Below are positions 38,044 through 45,177 of a DNA stretch of 64,000 nucleotides, in pieces. A program made the translations under genes and the position numbers. A model generated the notes under the pieces. The model had not been told where the DNA came from, searched no databases, and worked only from the letters and a program-made list of their open reading frames with translations. The DNA lies in the NCBI RefSeq assembly GCF_900109055.1, contig NZ_FOIV01000001.1, positions 416,682 through 480,681 on the forward strand. Reading direction: 5' to 3'. This DNA is from Prevotella sp. khp7 (GTDB lineage: Bacteria; Bacteroidota; Bacteroidia; Bacteroidales; Bacteroidaceae). The stretch's first letter is position 1. Each line of letters opens with the position of its first letter.

Positions 38044-38163
38044 TTACCACTCCACGGGTTCGTCGTCTGGTTTACTGCCCGCCAGCAACTGTGGTGTCTG
38101 TCTCATTTCGTACTCCTGCATTGCAGGCTTCATGTACTTAGGCTTCTCTTCTCTTGTTTTCAT
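38044..38163 (-). CDS. 39-residue peptide upstream of the lipoprotein
   Basis: ATG 38163 to TAA 38044-38046, starting MKTREEKPKYMKPAMQEYEM and ending DDEPVEW. A good promoter lies 28 bp upstream, and the lipoprotein ATG follows after 31 bp, so it is the first gene of this small operon. The pattern (basic start, KPxMxxYEM, LLAGS, acidic tail with a final Trp) resembles short peptides that I recall preceding surface-protein genes in Prevotella. Its function is unknown. Confidence 0.6.
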   Translation of the reverse strand: MKTREEKPKYMKPAMQEYEMRQTPQLLAGSKPDDEPVEW

Positions 38164-38190
38164 TGTTTAAGTTTATGTTGAATTTGGCCA

Positions 38191-38222
38191 CAAAGATAAA
38201 CAAAAAAATCGAACTTACCAAA
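38191..38222 (-). promoter_or_regulatory. Promoter of the small peptide-lipoprotein operon (TTTG-N20-TATCTTTG)
   Basis: On the minus strand TTTG (38219-38222), a 20-bp spacer and TATCTTTG (38191-38198) match the Bacteroidota consensus in both boxes and spacing. Confidence 0.8.
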
Positions 38223-38225
38223 CAT

Positions 38226-38437
38226 TAGCGCGGATATTTTTTTAGGCACGGATTAACACGGCTTTTTAAAAAAAGACGCGGCTTCTTATTTTGGCACGGA
38301 TTACACGGATTACACGGATTTTAAGGCGGCACGGCCTTAGTTGCAATGCTAAAAGCCGTGTCTTAATTATATTAAGCCGTGTAATCCGTGCCTAAAATAA
38401 AATAATCCGTGTTAATCCGTGCCTTTAAAAAAAGTTA
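38226..38437 (+). repeat. Hairpin-forming repeat, copy 2 (direct repeat of the 36.1 kb copy)
   Basis: Same orientation and order as copy 1: CGCGGAT-AT-rich block, GGCACGGATTAACACGGCTT from 38245, A-rich AAGACGCGGC, the identical 63-bp block 38332-38394, then ATAATCCGTGTTAATCCGTG and a shared CCTTTAAAAAAAGTTATC end. It differs by a ~50-bp insertion (about 38281-38331) of three GATTACACG-type units. It ends at the stop codon of the DMT transporter gene. Confidence 0.85.
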
Positions 38438-39352
38438 TCGGCTGCCGATGTAGAGGAACACCATTCCGAGGAGTACCAGCGCGAGATCGACCGCCTTGGC
38501 CTTCAGGTTGCGCTCATGGAAGAACCAGGCGCCAAACAAGAAGCTCACGATCACACTGCCGCGACGAATCATCGACACGATGGAAATCATGGCCTCAGGC
38601 AACGACAGCGAGTAGAAATACATGAAATCGGCCGTCGACAGGAACACGCTCACGCCCAGAATAGACCACGACCAGTGGAACGGCGTCGTATCCTTGTGCT
38701 TAGGCCACCACAGCAGCATCAGCATAACACCCATCATGGCACACTGGTAGATGTTATACCACGACTGCACCATCATACGGTCGAGACCCACGCCGCCGTT
38801 CTCCACAGGCGCCATCAGGAACTTGTCGTAGAGACCGCTCACGGCGCCCAGCATCGCTGCACCCACAATCATGTATATCCAGTGGTCGTGCTTGAAGTCT
38901 ATCCCCTCTTTCTTACCGCTGCGGCTCAGCATCAGAAACGATATCACCGCCAGCATCACACCGACCCACTGCCACAGGTTCAGTCGCTCACCGAAGAAGA
39001 GTAGTGCGCCCACGAGCACCATCACCGGCCGCGTGGCGTTGATAGGTCCCACGATGGTGAGCGGAAGGTGCTTCATGCCGAAGTAACCCAGTATCCAGCT
39101 CGACAGCACGATGAGTGCCTTCAGCACGATATACTTGTGCATCTCCCATCCCCCGCTGGCCGTGTGGAAAAGGGTATCGTCGAGCACCGTCGTCGTACCG
39201 CTCAGCACGATAAACGGCAGGAAAATCAAACTCGAGAAGAGGGTGTTCAGAAACAGTACGGGAATCACCGCGTTGTCTCTCAATGCATGTTTCTTAAACG
39301 AATCGTAGCAGCCCAGCATAGCTGCCGACATAAATGCTAATATCAGCCACAT
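38435..39352 (-). CDS. DMT-superfamily (EamA) transporter
   Basis: 305 residues, about ten membrane helices in two related halves, as in EamA permeases; substrates range over metabolites, amino acids and drugs. Conserved EamA-like parts: the ILGYFGMKHLPLTIVGPINATRPVMVLVGALLFFGERLNLWQWVGV region (in pieces, residues ~90-135) and SLPEAMISIVSMIRRGSVIVSFLFGAW in the second half. It starts 3 bp after the truA stop and is probably co-transcribed with it. Substrate unknown. Confidence 0.8.
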   Translation of the reverse strand: MWLILAFMSAAMLGCYDSFKKHALRDNAVIPVLFLNTLFSSLIFLPFIVLSGTTTVLDDTLFHTASGGWEMHKYIVLKALIVLSSWILGYFGMKHLPLTIVGPINATRPVMVLVGALLFFGERLNLWQWVGVMLAVISFLMLSRSGKKEGIDFKHDHWIYMIVGAAMLGAVSGLYDKFLMAPVENGGVGLDRMMVQSWYNIYQCAMMGVMLMLLWWPKHKDTTPFHWSWSILGVSVFLSTADFMYFYSLSLPEAMISIVSMIRRGSVIVSFLFGAWFFHERNLKAKAVDLALVLLGMVFLYIGSR

Positions 39353-39355
39353 ATC

Positions 39356-40102
39356 CTAATAAACAATCTTTTCCAAAAACAGCGCGTTGCCAGGCATGCT
39401 CTCACCGGCATCCGAACGCTTCTTGCCCTCGATCACCTTCCTGAAGTCGCTGAGCGAGAGCTTACCGCGACCCACATCGACCAGCGTGCCCACCACGGCG
39501 CGCACCATGTTGCGCAGGAAGCGGTTGGCCGTGATCTCGAAATACCACGTCGTGGGCGATGTCTGTATCCACTCGGCCTTCGTCACGTTGCAGAGCGTGG
39601 TCTTCACGTCGGCCCCGGCCTTACAGAAGGCTCCGAAGTCCTCATATTCCGTCAGAATCCTGCCCGCCTCGTTCATCCTGTCGAAGTCGAGCTCATAGTG
39701 CATCTCGCAGCTGTAGGCTCGCTCAAACGGGCTCTTCCGTGTGTGGATGTAATAGTGATACGTCCGCCACTTAGCCGAGAACCTGGCGTGCATCTCGTCG
39801 CTCACGGGCTCTGCCTTCTCTACGGCGATGTCCTGTGGTAGCAGACGGTTCAGCTTATACACCAGCTGTTCGCAGTTGATGCCCTCCTCGGCCTCGAACC
39901 TCGCCTCGGTGTCGAAGTGTGCCACCATCATGCGGGCGTGCACTCCCGCATCGGTGCGCCCTGCTCCCGTCACGCCGATCTCCTCGCGGAGAAGCGTAGA
40001 GAGCGCCCATTGCAGCTTTTCCTGCACCGACACCCCGTTGGGCTGTATCTGCCAACCGTGGTAGTTGGTTCCGTCATAAGTGAAAGTGATGAAGTATCTC
40101 AT
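39356..40102 (-). CDS. truA: tRNA pseudouridine synthase A
   Basis: 248 residues from ATG 40102 (MRYFITFTYDGTNYHGWQIQ); the longer frame to 40141 runs into the promoter. Converts uridines 38-40 of the tRNA anticodon arm to pseudouridine. The catalytic aspartate is D51 in GAGRTDAGVHA. Further family motifs: KWRTYHYYIHT and FLRNMVRAVVGTLVDVGRGKL. Only eight bases separate the -7 box from the start, so the transcript should have almost no leader. Confidence 0.95.
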   Translation of the reverse strand: MRYFITFTYDGTNYHGWQIQPNGVSVQEKLQWALSTLLREEIGVTGAGRTDAGVHARMMVAHFDTEARFEAEEGINCEQLVYKLNRLLPQDIAVEKAEPVSDEMHARFSAKWRTYHYYIHTRKSPFERAYSCEMHYELDFDRMNEAGRILTEYEDFGAFCKAGADVKTTLCNVTKAEWIQTSPTTWYFEITANRFLRNMVRAVVGTLVDVGRGKLSLSDFRKVIEGKKRSDAGESMPGNALFLEKIVY

Positions 40103-40110
40103 AGACTGTG

Positions 40111-40142
40111 CAAAGGTACGAAAAAAAATCGAGACCACCAAA
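40111..40142 (-). promoter_or_regulatory. truA promoter (TTTG-N20-TACCTTTG)
   Basis: TTTG at 40139-40142 and TACCTTTG at 40111-40118 on the minus strand with a 20-bp spacer; the -7 box is preceded by CG and followed by C, as at several other promoters here. Confidence 0.8.
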
Positions 40143-40198
40143 TTTTTAGCCAGCTAAAATCTTAAAATTCCGCACTTTTCAGAAATTTCTTTTTTACG

Positions 40199-40358
40199 TG
40201 TTGCAGTGTTGCAGTGTTGCAGTTGTTCTGAAGGCTCCCGCGCCTTTAAAAAAAGGTCTATATATTTATATATATATATAATATATATAATATATAGAAT
40301 TCTCTTTCCACTTTTTACGCTACTCAATCCTAACTGCAACACTGCAACAACTGCAACA
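40199..40358. repeat. 160-bp element with 26-bp terminal inverted repeats
   Basis: The left end (40199-40224) consists of three TGTTGCAG units ending in TT. The right end (40332-40358) is its complement with one extra A. Between them lie ~107 bp that include a nearly pure TA stretch (about 40258-40298). No ORF and no target-site duplication is visible. It occupies the middle of the 417-bp gap between truA and the outer-membrane protein gene. Confidence 0.65.
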
Positions 40359-40455
40359 AATCAACAGGTTTCAGGTTTAGAGATAGTCAGCATAAGACTG
40401 ATTAATAGCGACTTAAGCTTTATACGGAGCGGAGTGAGGTTTTCGATAAAAGAAA

Positions 40456-40478
40456 GTCCCCCTCCGCCTGAGGGGGAC
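40456..40478 (-). terminator. Terminator of the outer-membrane protein gene
   Basis: 9-bp GC-rich stem GTCCCCCTC / GAGGGGGAC with a 5-nt loop, followed on the minus strand by CTTTCTTTT, 42 bp after the stop. A second small hairpin lies at 40484-40497. Confidence 0.8.
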
Positions 40479-40519
40479 CGAAAGCGTCCGCAGACGCCCG
40501 AAAAATGCTTCGAATTGTT

Positions 40520-41719
40520 CTATAATACGTATTCGGCTGTGACACCGAACTTCATCATATTGCCTTTACCTGAAGATTCCAGCGACTTAAACAGGTCGGC
40601 ATGCAGTCGGGCCGCATGCTTGCCCAGTGCCATCTCTACGCCGCCGCCGATATACGCACCGAAGTGGTTCGTCTGTTCCCAGTCCTTGTCGACGATCATT
40701 TTCGACATATAATAGCGCTCCTCCTTATTGCCGAGATGCAGCACATAAAAGCCTCCGACACGGATGAGAGGAACGATCTTGCCCTTGCCGTAGCGCTTAA
40801 GCAGACCTATCGAGCCCATGCAGCGGGCCTTCTTATATATCGTGTACGACGACTCATGTCCGCCGCGCACCATCGTGTGATGCTTGAAGCTGGCCTGGGG
40901 CGAGTAGACGACACACAGTTCCAGGGCACCGCCCTTCGTCACGCGCTCCAGCTCGGTCTCGAAGCCCAGACCCGCCTCGAAAGTGCTGCCCGAGTAGTTC
41001 TCGTCCTCCAGCGTCTGGTAGGCGGTACGCTCGTGCGTATAGTACGAATAGCCCACAATCGCCTTGAAATGGTTCTTCGGTCCATCCGACTTCTCGTTAT
41101 ACTCATACACCATACACGAACTGCCATCGGTACATACGTCCTTGTGGTAGTCGCGCACGGCGTTCACGAGCTGTTTCCTCGACACATCGCCGCCCTTTAT
41201 CTCCTCGGCAGCCTTCCACGAGTCCTTCAGCAGCAGCTTGACCTTTCCGTACTGTTCACGCTGCTCCTCCACCCTGCTGCTCTGCTCATGGATCGACGCC
41301 GAGGTGAAGAACGCACGCTTGGTGAGCTGCGCCATCTCGCCGTCCTCTCTCTCAAAGAAGAAGTACTCGTCCTGATTATAGGCGACGCAATACAGGTTCA
41401 TCATGCCCTGAACCATGAACTCGGCGAAGTAGAGCTCGGGCGTACCCGTCACATTCAGTCGACGGGTCACGAAGTACTTTCCCCCGTTGTCGAACCTGAA
41501 TCCCTCGATGTCGCCGGGCTTGTAGGTCTCGCCCTTCGTCTCCCCGGCAGCCCAGAAGTCGCACTGCTTCGCCAGTCGCTCGTTTGTACGGAAATCGATG
41601 ACGCCCCTGATGGTATCGCCATTGTTCGTGATAACAAAACCCGGTTTCGGGTTCACCTGTGCACACAACTGCATGGACATCAGCGTCCACGACAGCAAGA
41701 ATACAATCTTTTTCTTCAT
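40520..41719 (-). CDS. Probable outer-membrane protein of unknown family
   Basis: 399 residues. A signal peptide (MKKKIVFLLSWTLMSMQLCA, mature QVNPKPG) directs it across the inner membrane. The N-terminal half begins GFVITNNGDTIRGVIDFR, a motif common in uncharacterised Bacteroidota envelope proteins, and the C-terminal half alternates short hydrophobic and polar strands (YYTHERTAYQ, STFEAGLGFETELERV, GALELCVVYSPQASF, MMKFGVTAEYVL) as in a small beta-barrel with a final aromatic strand. No enzymatic motif. It has its own promoter and terminator. Confidence 0.7.
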   Translation of the reverse strand: MKKKIVFLLSWTLMSMQLCAQVNPKPGFVITNNGDTIRGVIDFRTNERLAKQCDFWAAGETKGETYKPGDIEGFRFDNGGKYFVTRRLNVTGTPELYFAEFMVQGMMNLYCVAYNQDEYFFFEREDGEMAQLTKRAFFTSASIHEQSSRVEEQREQYGKVKLLLKDSWKAAEEIKGGDVSRKQLVNAVRDYHKDVCTDGSSCMVYEYNEKSDGPKNHFKAIVGYSYYTHERTAYQTLEDENYSGSTFEAGLGFETELERVTKGGALELCVVYSPQASFKHHTMVRGGHESSYTIYKKARCMGSIGLLKRYGKGKIVPLIRVGGFYVLHLGNKEERYYMSKMIVDKDWEQTNHFGAYIGGGVEMALGKHAARLHADLFKSLESSGKGNMMKFGVTAEYVL

Positions 41720-41798
41720 CGTATTACACTACTAATTTTTTGATTAATGATAATAAGTTTACTATGGCCGATTAATTCAGCAAAAAAAATTCTGGGCG

Positions 41799-41829
41799 CA
41801 AAGGTATGAAATATTCCGCAGACAACCAA
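41799..41829 (-). promoter_or_regulatory. Promoter of the outer-membrane protein gene (TTG-N20-TACCTTTG)
   Basis: TTG (41827-41829), 20-bp spacer, TACCTTTG (41799-41806) on the minus strand, about 80 bp upstream of the start. Confidence 0.7.
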
Positions 41830-41896
41830 GAAAAGGGAGCGAAAAAAGTTTTTCAGAAAAAAAATAATTTTCTTTGAAAATTATCTTCATTTTTTC

Positions 41897-41927
41897 TTGC
41901 ATATCTCAAATATTTTTCGTACCTTTG
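41897..41927 (+). promoter_or_regulatory. Promoter of the hydrolase-ferredoxin operon (TTG-N20-TACCTTTG)
   Basis: TTG at 41897-41899, 20 bp, then CG-TACCTTTG-C (41920-41927). This shows that the apparent upstream start at 41897 is not translated. Confidence 0.75.
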
Positions 41928-41962
41928 CACACGTAGACAAACAACCATCAGAATCAAAGAAA

Positions 41963-43246
41963 GTGAAGAAGATTATCATGACAATCATGGCAGCCGTAGC
42001 GACTATGGCATGCATGGCACAGACTGGCACATGGTCGGGAGACCTGAGTGTGCAGGGTATGAAACTACAGCTGGTGTTCCGCATCGGTGAAAGCGAAGGA
42101 ACCATCGACTCGCCCGCACAAGGGGCACGAGGCATCAAGCTCACCGTGGAGCGCCCGACAGGAGACAGTATCGTGATGAAGATTCCGACCATCAACGGTC
42201 AGTACCAGGGACGGCTCGCAGGCGACGAGATCACGGGCACCTTCACCCAGCACGGCACGACGTTTCCCCTCACGCTGAAGCCCGGCGAGAAGATAGCCAA
42301 CCGTCCGCAGACGCCCAAGCCGCCCTACCCGTACGCCACGGAGGAGGTAGAGTTCAAGAACGGCGACGCCATACTGAGAGGTACGCTCACGCTGCCTGAG
42401 GGCTGCAACAGGAAGACGCCCGTGCTGCTCATGGTGACGGGCAGCGGATTCCAGAACCGCGACGAGGAGATACTCGAGCACAAGCCCTTTGCGGTGATAG
42501 CCGACGCACTGGCCCGACAGGGCATTGCCACCCTGCGCTATGACGACCGCGGATTCGGGGAGTCGAAGGGTAACACGGCGACCTGTACGACGGAGGACCT
42601 GAAGAACGACGCTGCCGCAGGCATCGACCTGCTGCGCGAACGGTTCGAGAGCGTAGGCGTGATAGGCCACAGCGAGGGCGGCACCATCGGACTGATGCTG
42701 GCCTCGGAGGGAAAGACCGACTTCGTGGTGAGTCTGGCAGGAATGGTGATCTCGGGCAAGGAGACACTGGTGTGGCAGAACCGCACGATGCTGCCCTACG
42801 AAGGCTTCTCAGAGGCTGAGGTCGAGGCATATTGCGAGATACTGAATGAAGCGTTCGACGCCCGCGTCGCAGGACAGAACGTGCCGTCGATAGACAACCG
42901 CGACCTGCCCGCAATGCTGAAACAGGACTACAAGAGTACGATGCTGCAACTGATGTATCCCTATCTGAGATATTTCATGACGCTCGACGCGAGGAAGTTC
43001 ATCGGTAATATCACGTGTCCCGCGCTGGCACTGAACGGCACCAAGGACATGCAGGTGGAGTACAAGGCCAACCTCGAGGCACTGCGCAGCGGACTGCCTT
43101 CGGCCAAGACCGTGGCGGTAGAGGGCTTGAACCACATGTTCCAGCACTGTCAGACGGGACTGACCAAAGAGTATCAGCAGATCGAAGAGACCATCGCCCC
43201 CGAGGTGCTCGAAACCATCATTAACTGGATCAGAAACGAACGATGA
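41963..43246 (+). CDS. Secreted alpha/beta hydrolase
   Basis: 427 residues from GTG 41963 (VKKIIMTIMAAVATMACMAQ, a signal peptide); ATG 41978 is an alternative. Residues ~20-120 form a beta-rich N-terminal domain (GTWSGDLSVQGMKLQLVFRI, AGDEITGTFTQHG), typical of Bacteroidota exported hydrolases. The alpha/beta hydrolase domain shows the nucleophile elbow GHSEGG, the acid in NGTKDMQV and the His in GLNHMFQH, a complete triad. Likely a periplasmic esterase or peptidase; substrate unknown. Its stop overlaps the start of the next gene by 4 nt. Confidence 0.85.
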   Translation: MKKIIMTIMAAVATMACMAQTGTWSGDLSVQGMKLQLVFRIGESEGTIDSPAQGARGIKLTVERPTGDSIVMKIPTINGQYQGRLAGDEITGTFTQHGTTFPLTLKPGEKIANRPQTPKPPYPYATEEVEFKNGDAILRGTLTLPEGCNRKTPVLLMVTGSGFQNRDEEILEHKPFAVIADALARQGIATLRYDDRGFGESKGNTATCTTEDLKNDAAAGIDLLRERFESVGVIGHSEGGTIGLMLASEGKTDFVVSLAGMVISGKETLVWQNRTMLPYEGFSEAEVEAYCEILNEAFDARVAGQNVPSIDNRDLPAMLKQDYKSTMLQLMYPYLRYFMTLDARKFIGNITCPALALNGTKDMQVEYKANLEALRSGLPSAKTVAVEGLNHMFQHCQTGLTKEYQQIEETIAPEVLETIINWIRNER

Positions 43247-44052
43247 TTTTCTATTTCTCAGGCACAGGCAACACGAGATGGGCGGCAACGCAGATTGCGG
43301 AGGCCGTGGGCGACGAACTGCTGTTCATCCCGGAACTGATCAGTAAAGGCAGCTACGAGTTCTCCCTACAGCCAGGCGAGCGGATAGGATTCTGCTTCCC
43401 GACGCACGGATGGCAAGTGCCGGGAATCGTGAGAGGCTTTATCCGCAAGCTCAGGATAAACGGTCTGGAGCCAGACACCTTCTGCTGGTCGCTGACCACC
43501 TGCGGCGACAACGTGGGCGAGACGATGACGATACTGAATAAGGACCTGGCGGCCAACGACCATCTGAAGACCAACGGAAAACCGCTACAGGCCACGGCCG
43601 TCTTCTCGGTGGTGATGCCAGAGACGTATGTCTGTCTGCCGTTCATGTACACAGACACCGAGGAGAGGGAGCAGGAGAAAATCTCCGCCGCCAAAGCCCA
43701 GTTGCCGCATATCGCAGACTGCATCCGCGAGAAGCGCACGGGTGTGGAGGAACTGGTGAAAGGCTCTACCCCCCGACTCTACTCATACGTGATTGGCGGC
43801 TACTTCAACAAGCGGATGATTCACGACAGGAAGTTCACGGTCGACCGCGAGAAGTGTATCGAGTGCGGCAAATGCGCCAAGGTGTGCCCTGTGGAGAATA
43901 TAAAAGGAACACCGCCCGAGTGGATTCACAACGAGCGGTGTACTTGCTGTATGGCGTGTTATCACTACTGTCCCACGCATGCCATCAACTACGGTAAGAC
44001 AACCAGGAAGCGCGGACAGTACTTCTTTAATAGACGCGGGGACCAAAGATAG
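43243..44052 (+). CDS. EFR1-type flavodoxin-ferredoxin fusion protein
   Basis: 269 residues. An N-terminal flavodoxin-like domain starts IFYFSGTGNTRWAA (FMN phosphate loop SGTGNT). The C-terminal part has two 4Fe-4S clusters: CIECGKCAKVCP and CTCCMACYHYCP. Such proteins carry electrons in anaerobes; the partner is unknown. The ATG overlaps the hydrolase stop (ATGA), so the two are translated together. Its last 26 bp overlap the 3' end of the opposing yggS gene. Confidence 0.88.
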   Translation: MIFYFSGTGNTRWAATQIAEAVGDELLFIPELISKGSYEFSLQPGERIGFCFPTHGWQVPGIVRGFIRKLRINGLEPDTFCWSLTTCGDNVGETMTILNKDLAANDHLKTNGKPLQATAVFSVVMPETYVCLPFMYTDTEEREQEKISAAKAQLPHIADCIREKRTGVEELVKGSTPRLYSYVIGGYFNKRMIHDRKFTVDREKCIECGKCAKVCPVENIKGTPPEWIHNERCTCCMACYHYCPTHAINYGKTTRKRGQYFFNRRGDQR

Positions 44053-44698
44053 TGGTACCGATGCGGACCATCGTAGAGCGGGTCTGAAGGGCTACGAGAT
44101 AGTCGTCGCTCATACCCCAGGAGCGTTCGCAGAAAGCGTCGTCAGTTTCAAAATATTTCGCCTTCACCTCATCAAAGAAGTCGGCTGCGGTCTGCATCTC
44201 GCGGCGTACCTGTTCCTTGTCATCGACAAACGAGGCCATCATCATCAGGCCACAGATACGTACATGCTTCATCTCGCGCCACTCGCCAGCCTCAAGGAGT
44301 TCGCGGCAGGCGTCAAGCGTCAGGCCGTACTTGGTCGACTCCTCAGCGATATGGAGCTCAAGGAGCACTTTCACAACGCGCCCGCACTTCTCGGCCTGCT
44401 TATTAATCTCTTTCAGGAGCTTTAGCGAGTCAACAGCCTCAATCATAGATACATAAGGCGCGATATATTTCACCTTATTGGTCTGAAGATGACCAATGAA
44501 ATGCCACTCGATATCCTTTGGCAGCTGCTCGTGCTTGAGGCGCAGTTCCTGCTCGTGGCTCTCGCCAAACACACGCTGGCCCTCATCATAGGCAGCCATG
44601 ATGTATTCGGCAGGATGGTACTTTGAAATTGCCACAAGGCGCGTACCCTGTGGCAATGTATCAAGAACCTGATGAAGATTTCCCTTAACGTCGTACAT
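44027..44698 (-). CDS. yggS: YggS-family pyridoxal-phosphate homeostasis protein
   Basis: 223 residues, single-domain TIM barrel that binds PLP without known catalysis and keeps B6 vitamers and amino-acid pools balanced. The PLP lysine is K26 in LVAISKYHP. Family motifs FGESHEQEL, EWHFIGHLQTNKVKYI and the C-terminal VRIGTTIFGPR are all present. It overlaps the DUF4494 stop by one base (TAATG), so it is the third member of a coupled operon, and its 3' end overlaps the opposing ferredoxin gene. Confidence 0.93.
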   Translation of the reverse strand: MYDVKGNLHQVLDTLPQGTRLVAISKYHPAEYIMAAYDEGQRVFGESHEQELRLKHEQLPKDIEWHFIGHLQTNKVKYIAPYVSMIEAVDSLKLLKEINKQAEKCGRVVKVLLELHIAEESTKYGLTLDACRELLEAGEWREMKHVRICGLMMMASFVDDKEQVRREMQTAADFFDEVKAKYFETDDAFCERSWGMSDDYLVALQTRSTMVRIGTTIFGPRVY

Positions 44699-45177
44699 TA
44701 CTGTTCGTATTCAGGTTTGTCGTCTTTTTTTGTCTTAGCATACTCATAGACGTCCATGATCGTGGTCTCGTTGACAGCAGCGATGACATAGTCGATCATG
44801 GTGCCGCCCATCACCTCGTCGATGTTCTTCACAGCGCCGTTGAAGGTGCCTGCCTGAACAAGATAGGTGACAGAGCTGCGCTTCTCTTTCTCGGTCTTCT
44901 CGTCGATGGTGATGAACTGGAGCTTTGCCTTATACCAGCGGTCGGCCATCTCGTCGTCAGAGAAGAATATTTCCTTATAGGGAGCCTTCTTGATATCGGC
45001 CACGTCGAACTCGCCGCTGATATAAGACGACATCTCCTCGATGATGCGCTCCTCGGCCTCGCTGAAGCTGAGGGCATCGACTACATAAGATTCTGTAACT
45101 TTCTTCTGCAAGCCGTCTTCCATCACTTTCTCATAACGGATCTTGCATTCAAACCAAATTGCTGTTCTACTTCTCAT
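44698..45177 (-). CDS. DUF4494-family protein
   Basis: 159 residues, soluble, alpha/beta and charged. Starts MRSRTAIWFECKIRYEKVME and has VTESYVVDALSFSEAEERI and SVTYLVQAGTFNGAVKNIDEVM, which fit the Bacteroidota family DUF4494. No active-site residues are evident; function unknown. It overlaps the upstream pseudokinase stop by 4 nt and the downstream yggS start by 1 nt, so all three should be made in fixed proportion. Confidence 0.78.
   Translation of the reverse strand: MRSRTAIWFECKIRYEKVMEDGLQKKVTESYVVDALSFSEAEERIIEEMSSYISGEFDVADIKKAPYKEIFFSDDEMADRWYKAKLQFITIDEKTEKEKRSSVTYLVQAGTFNGAVKNIDEVMGGTMIDYVIAAVNETTIMDVYEYAKTKKDDKPEYEQ

Noticed and set aside
40199..40358. CRISPR array made of TGTTGCAG repeats
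   Set aside because: The repeats are 8 bp without spacers and lie as inverted arms; there are no cas genes.
40601..41743. 380-codon plus-strand frame opposite the outer-membrane protein gene
   Set aside because: The minus-strand protein has a signal peptide, beta-strand pattern, promoter and terminator; the plus-strand frame has none of these.
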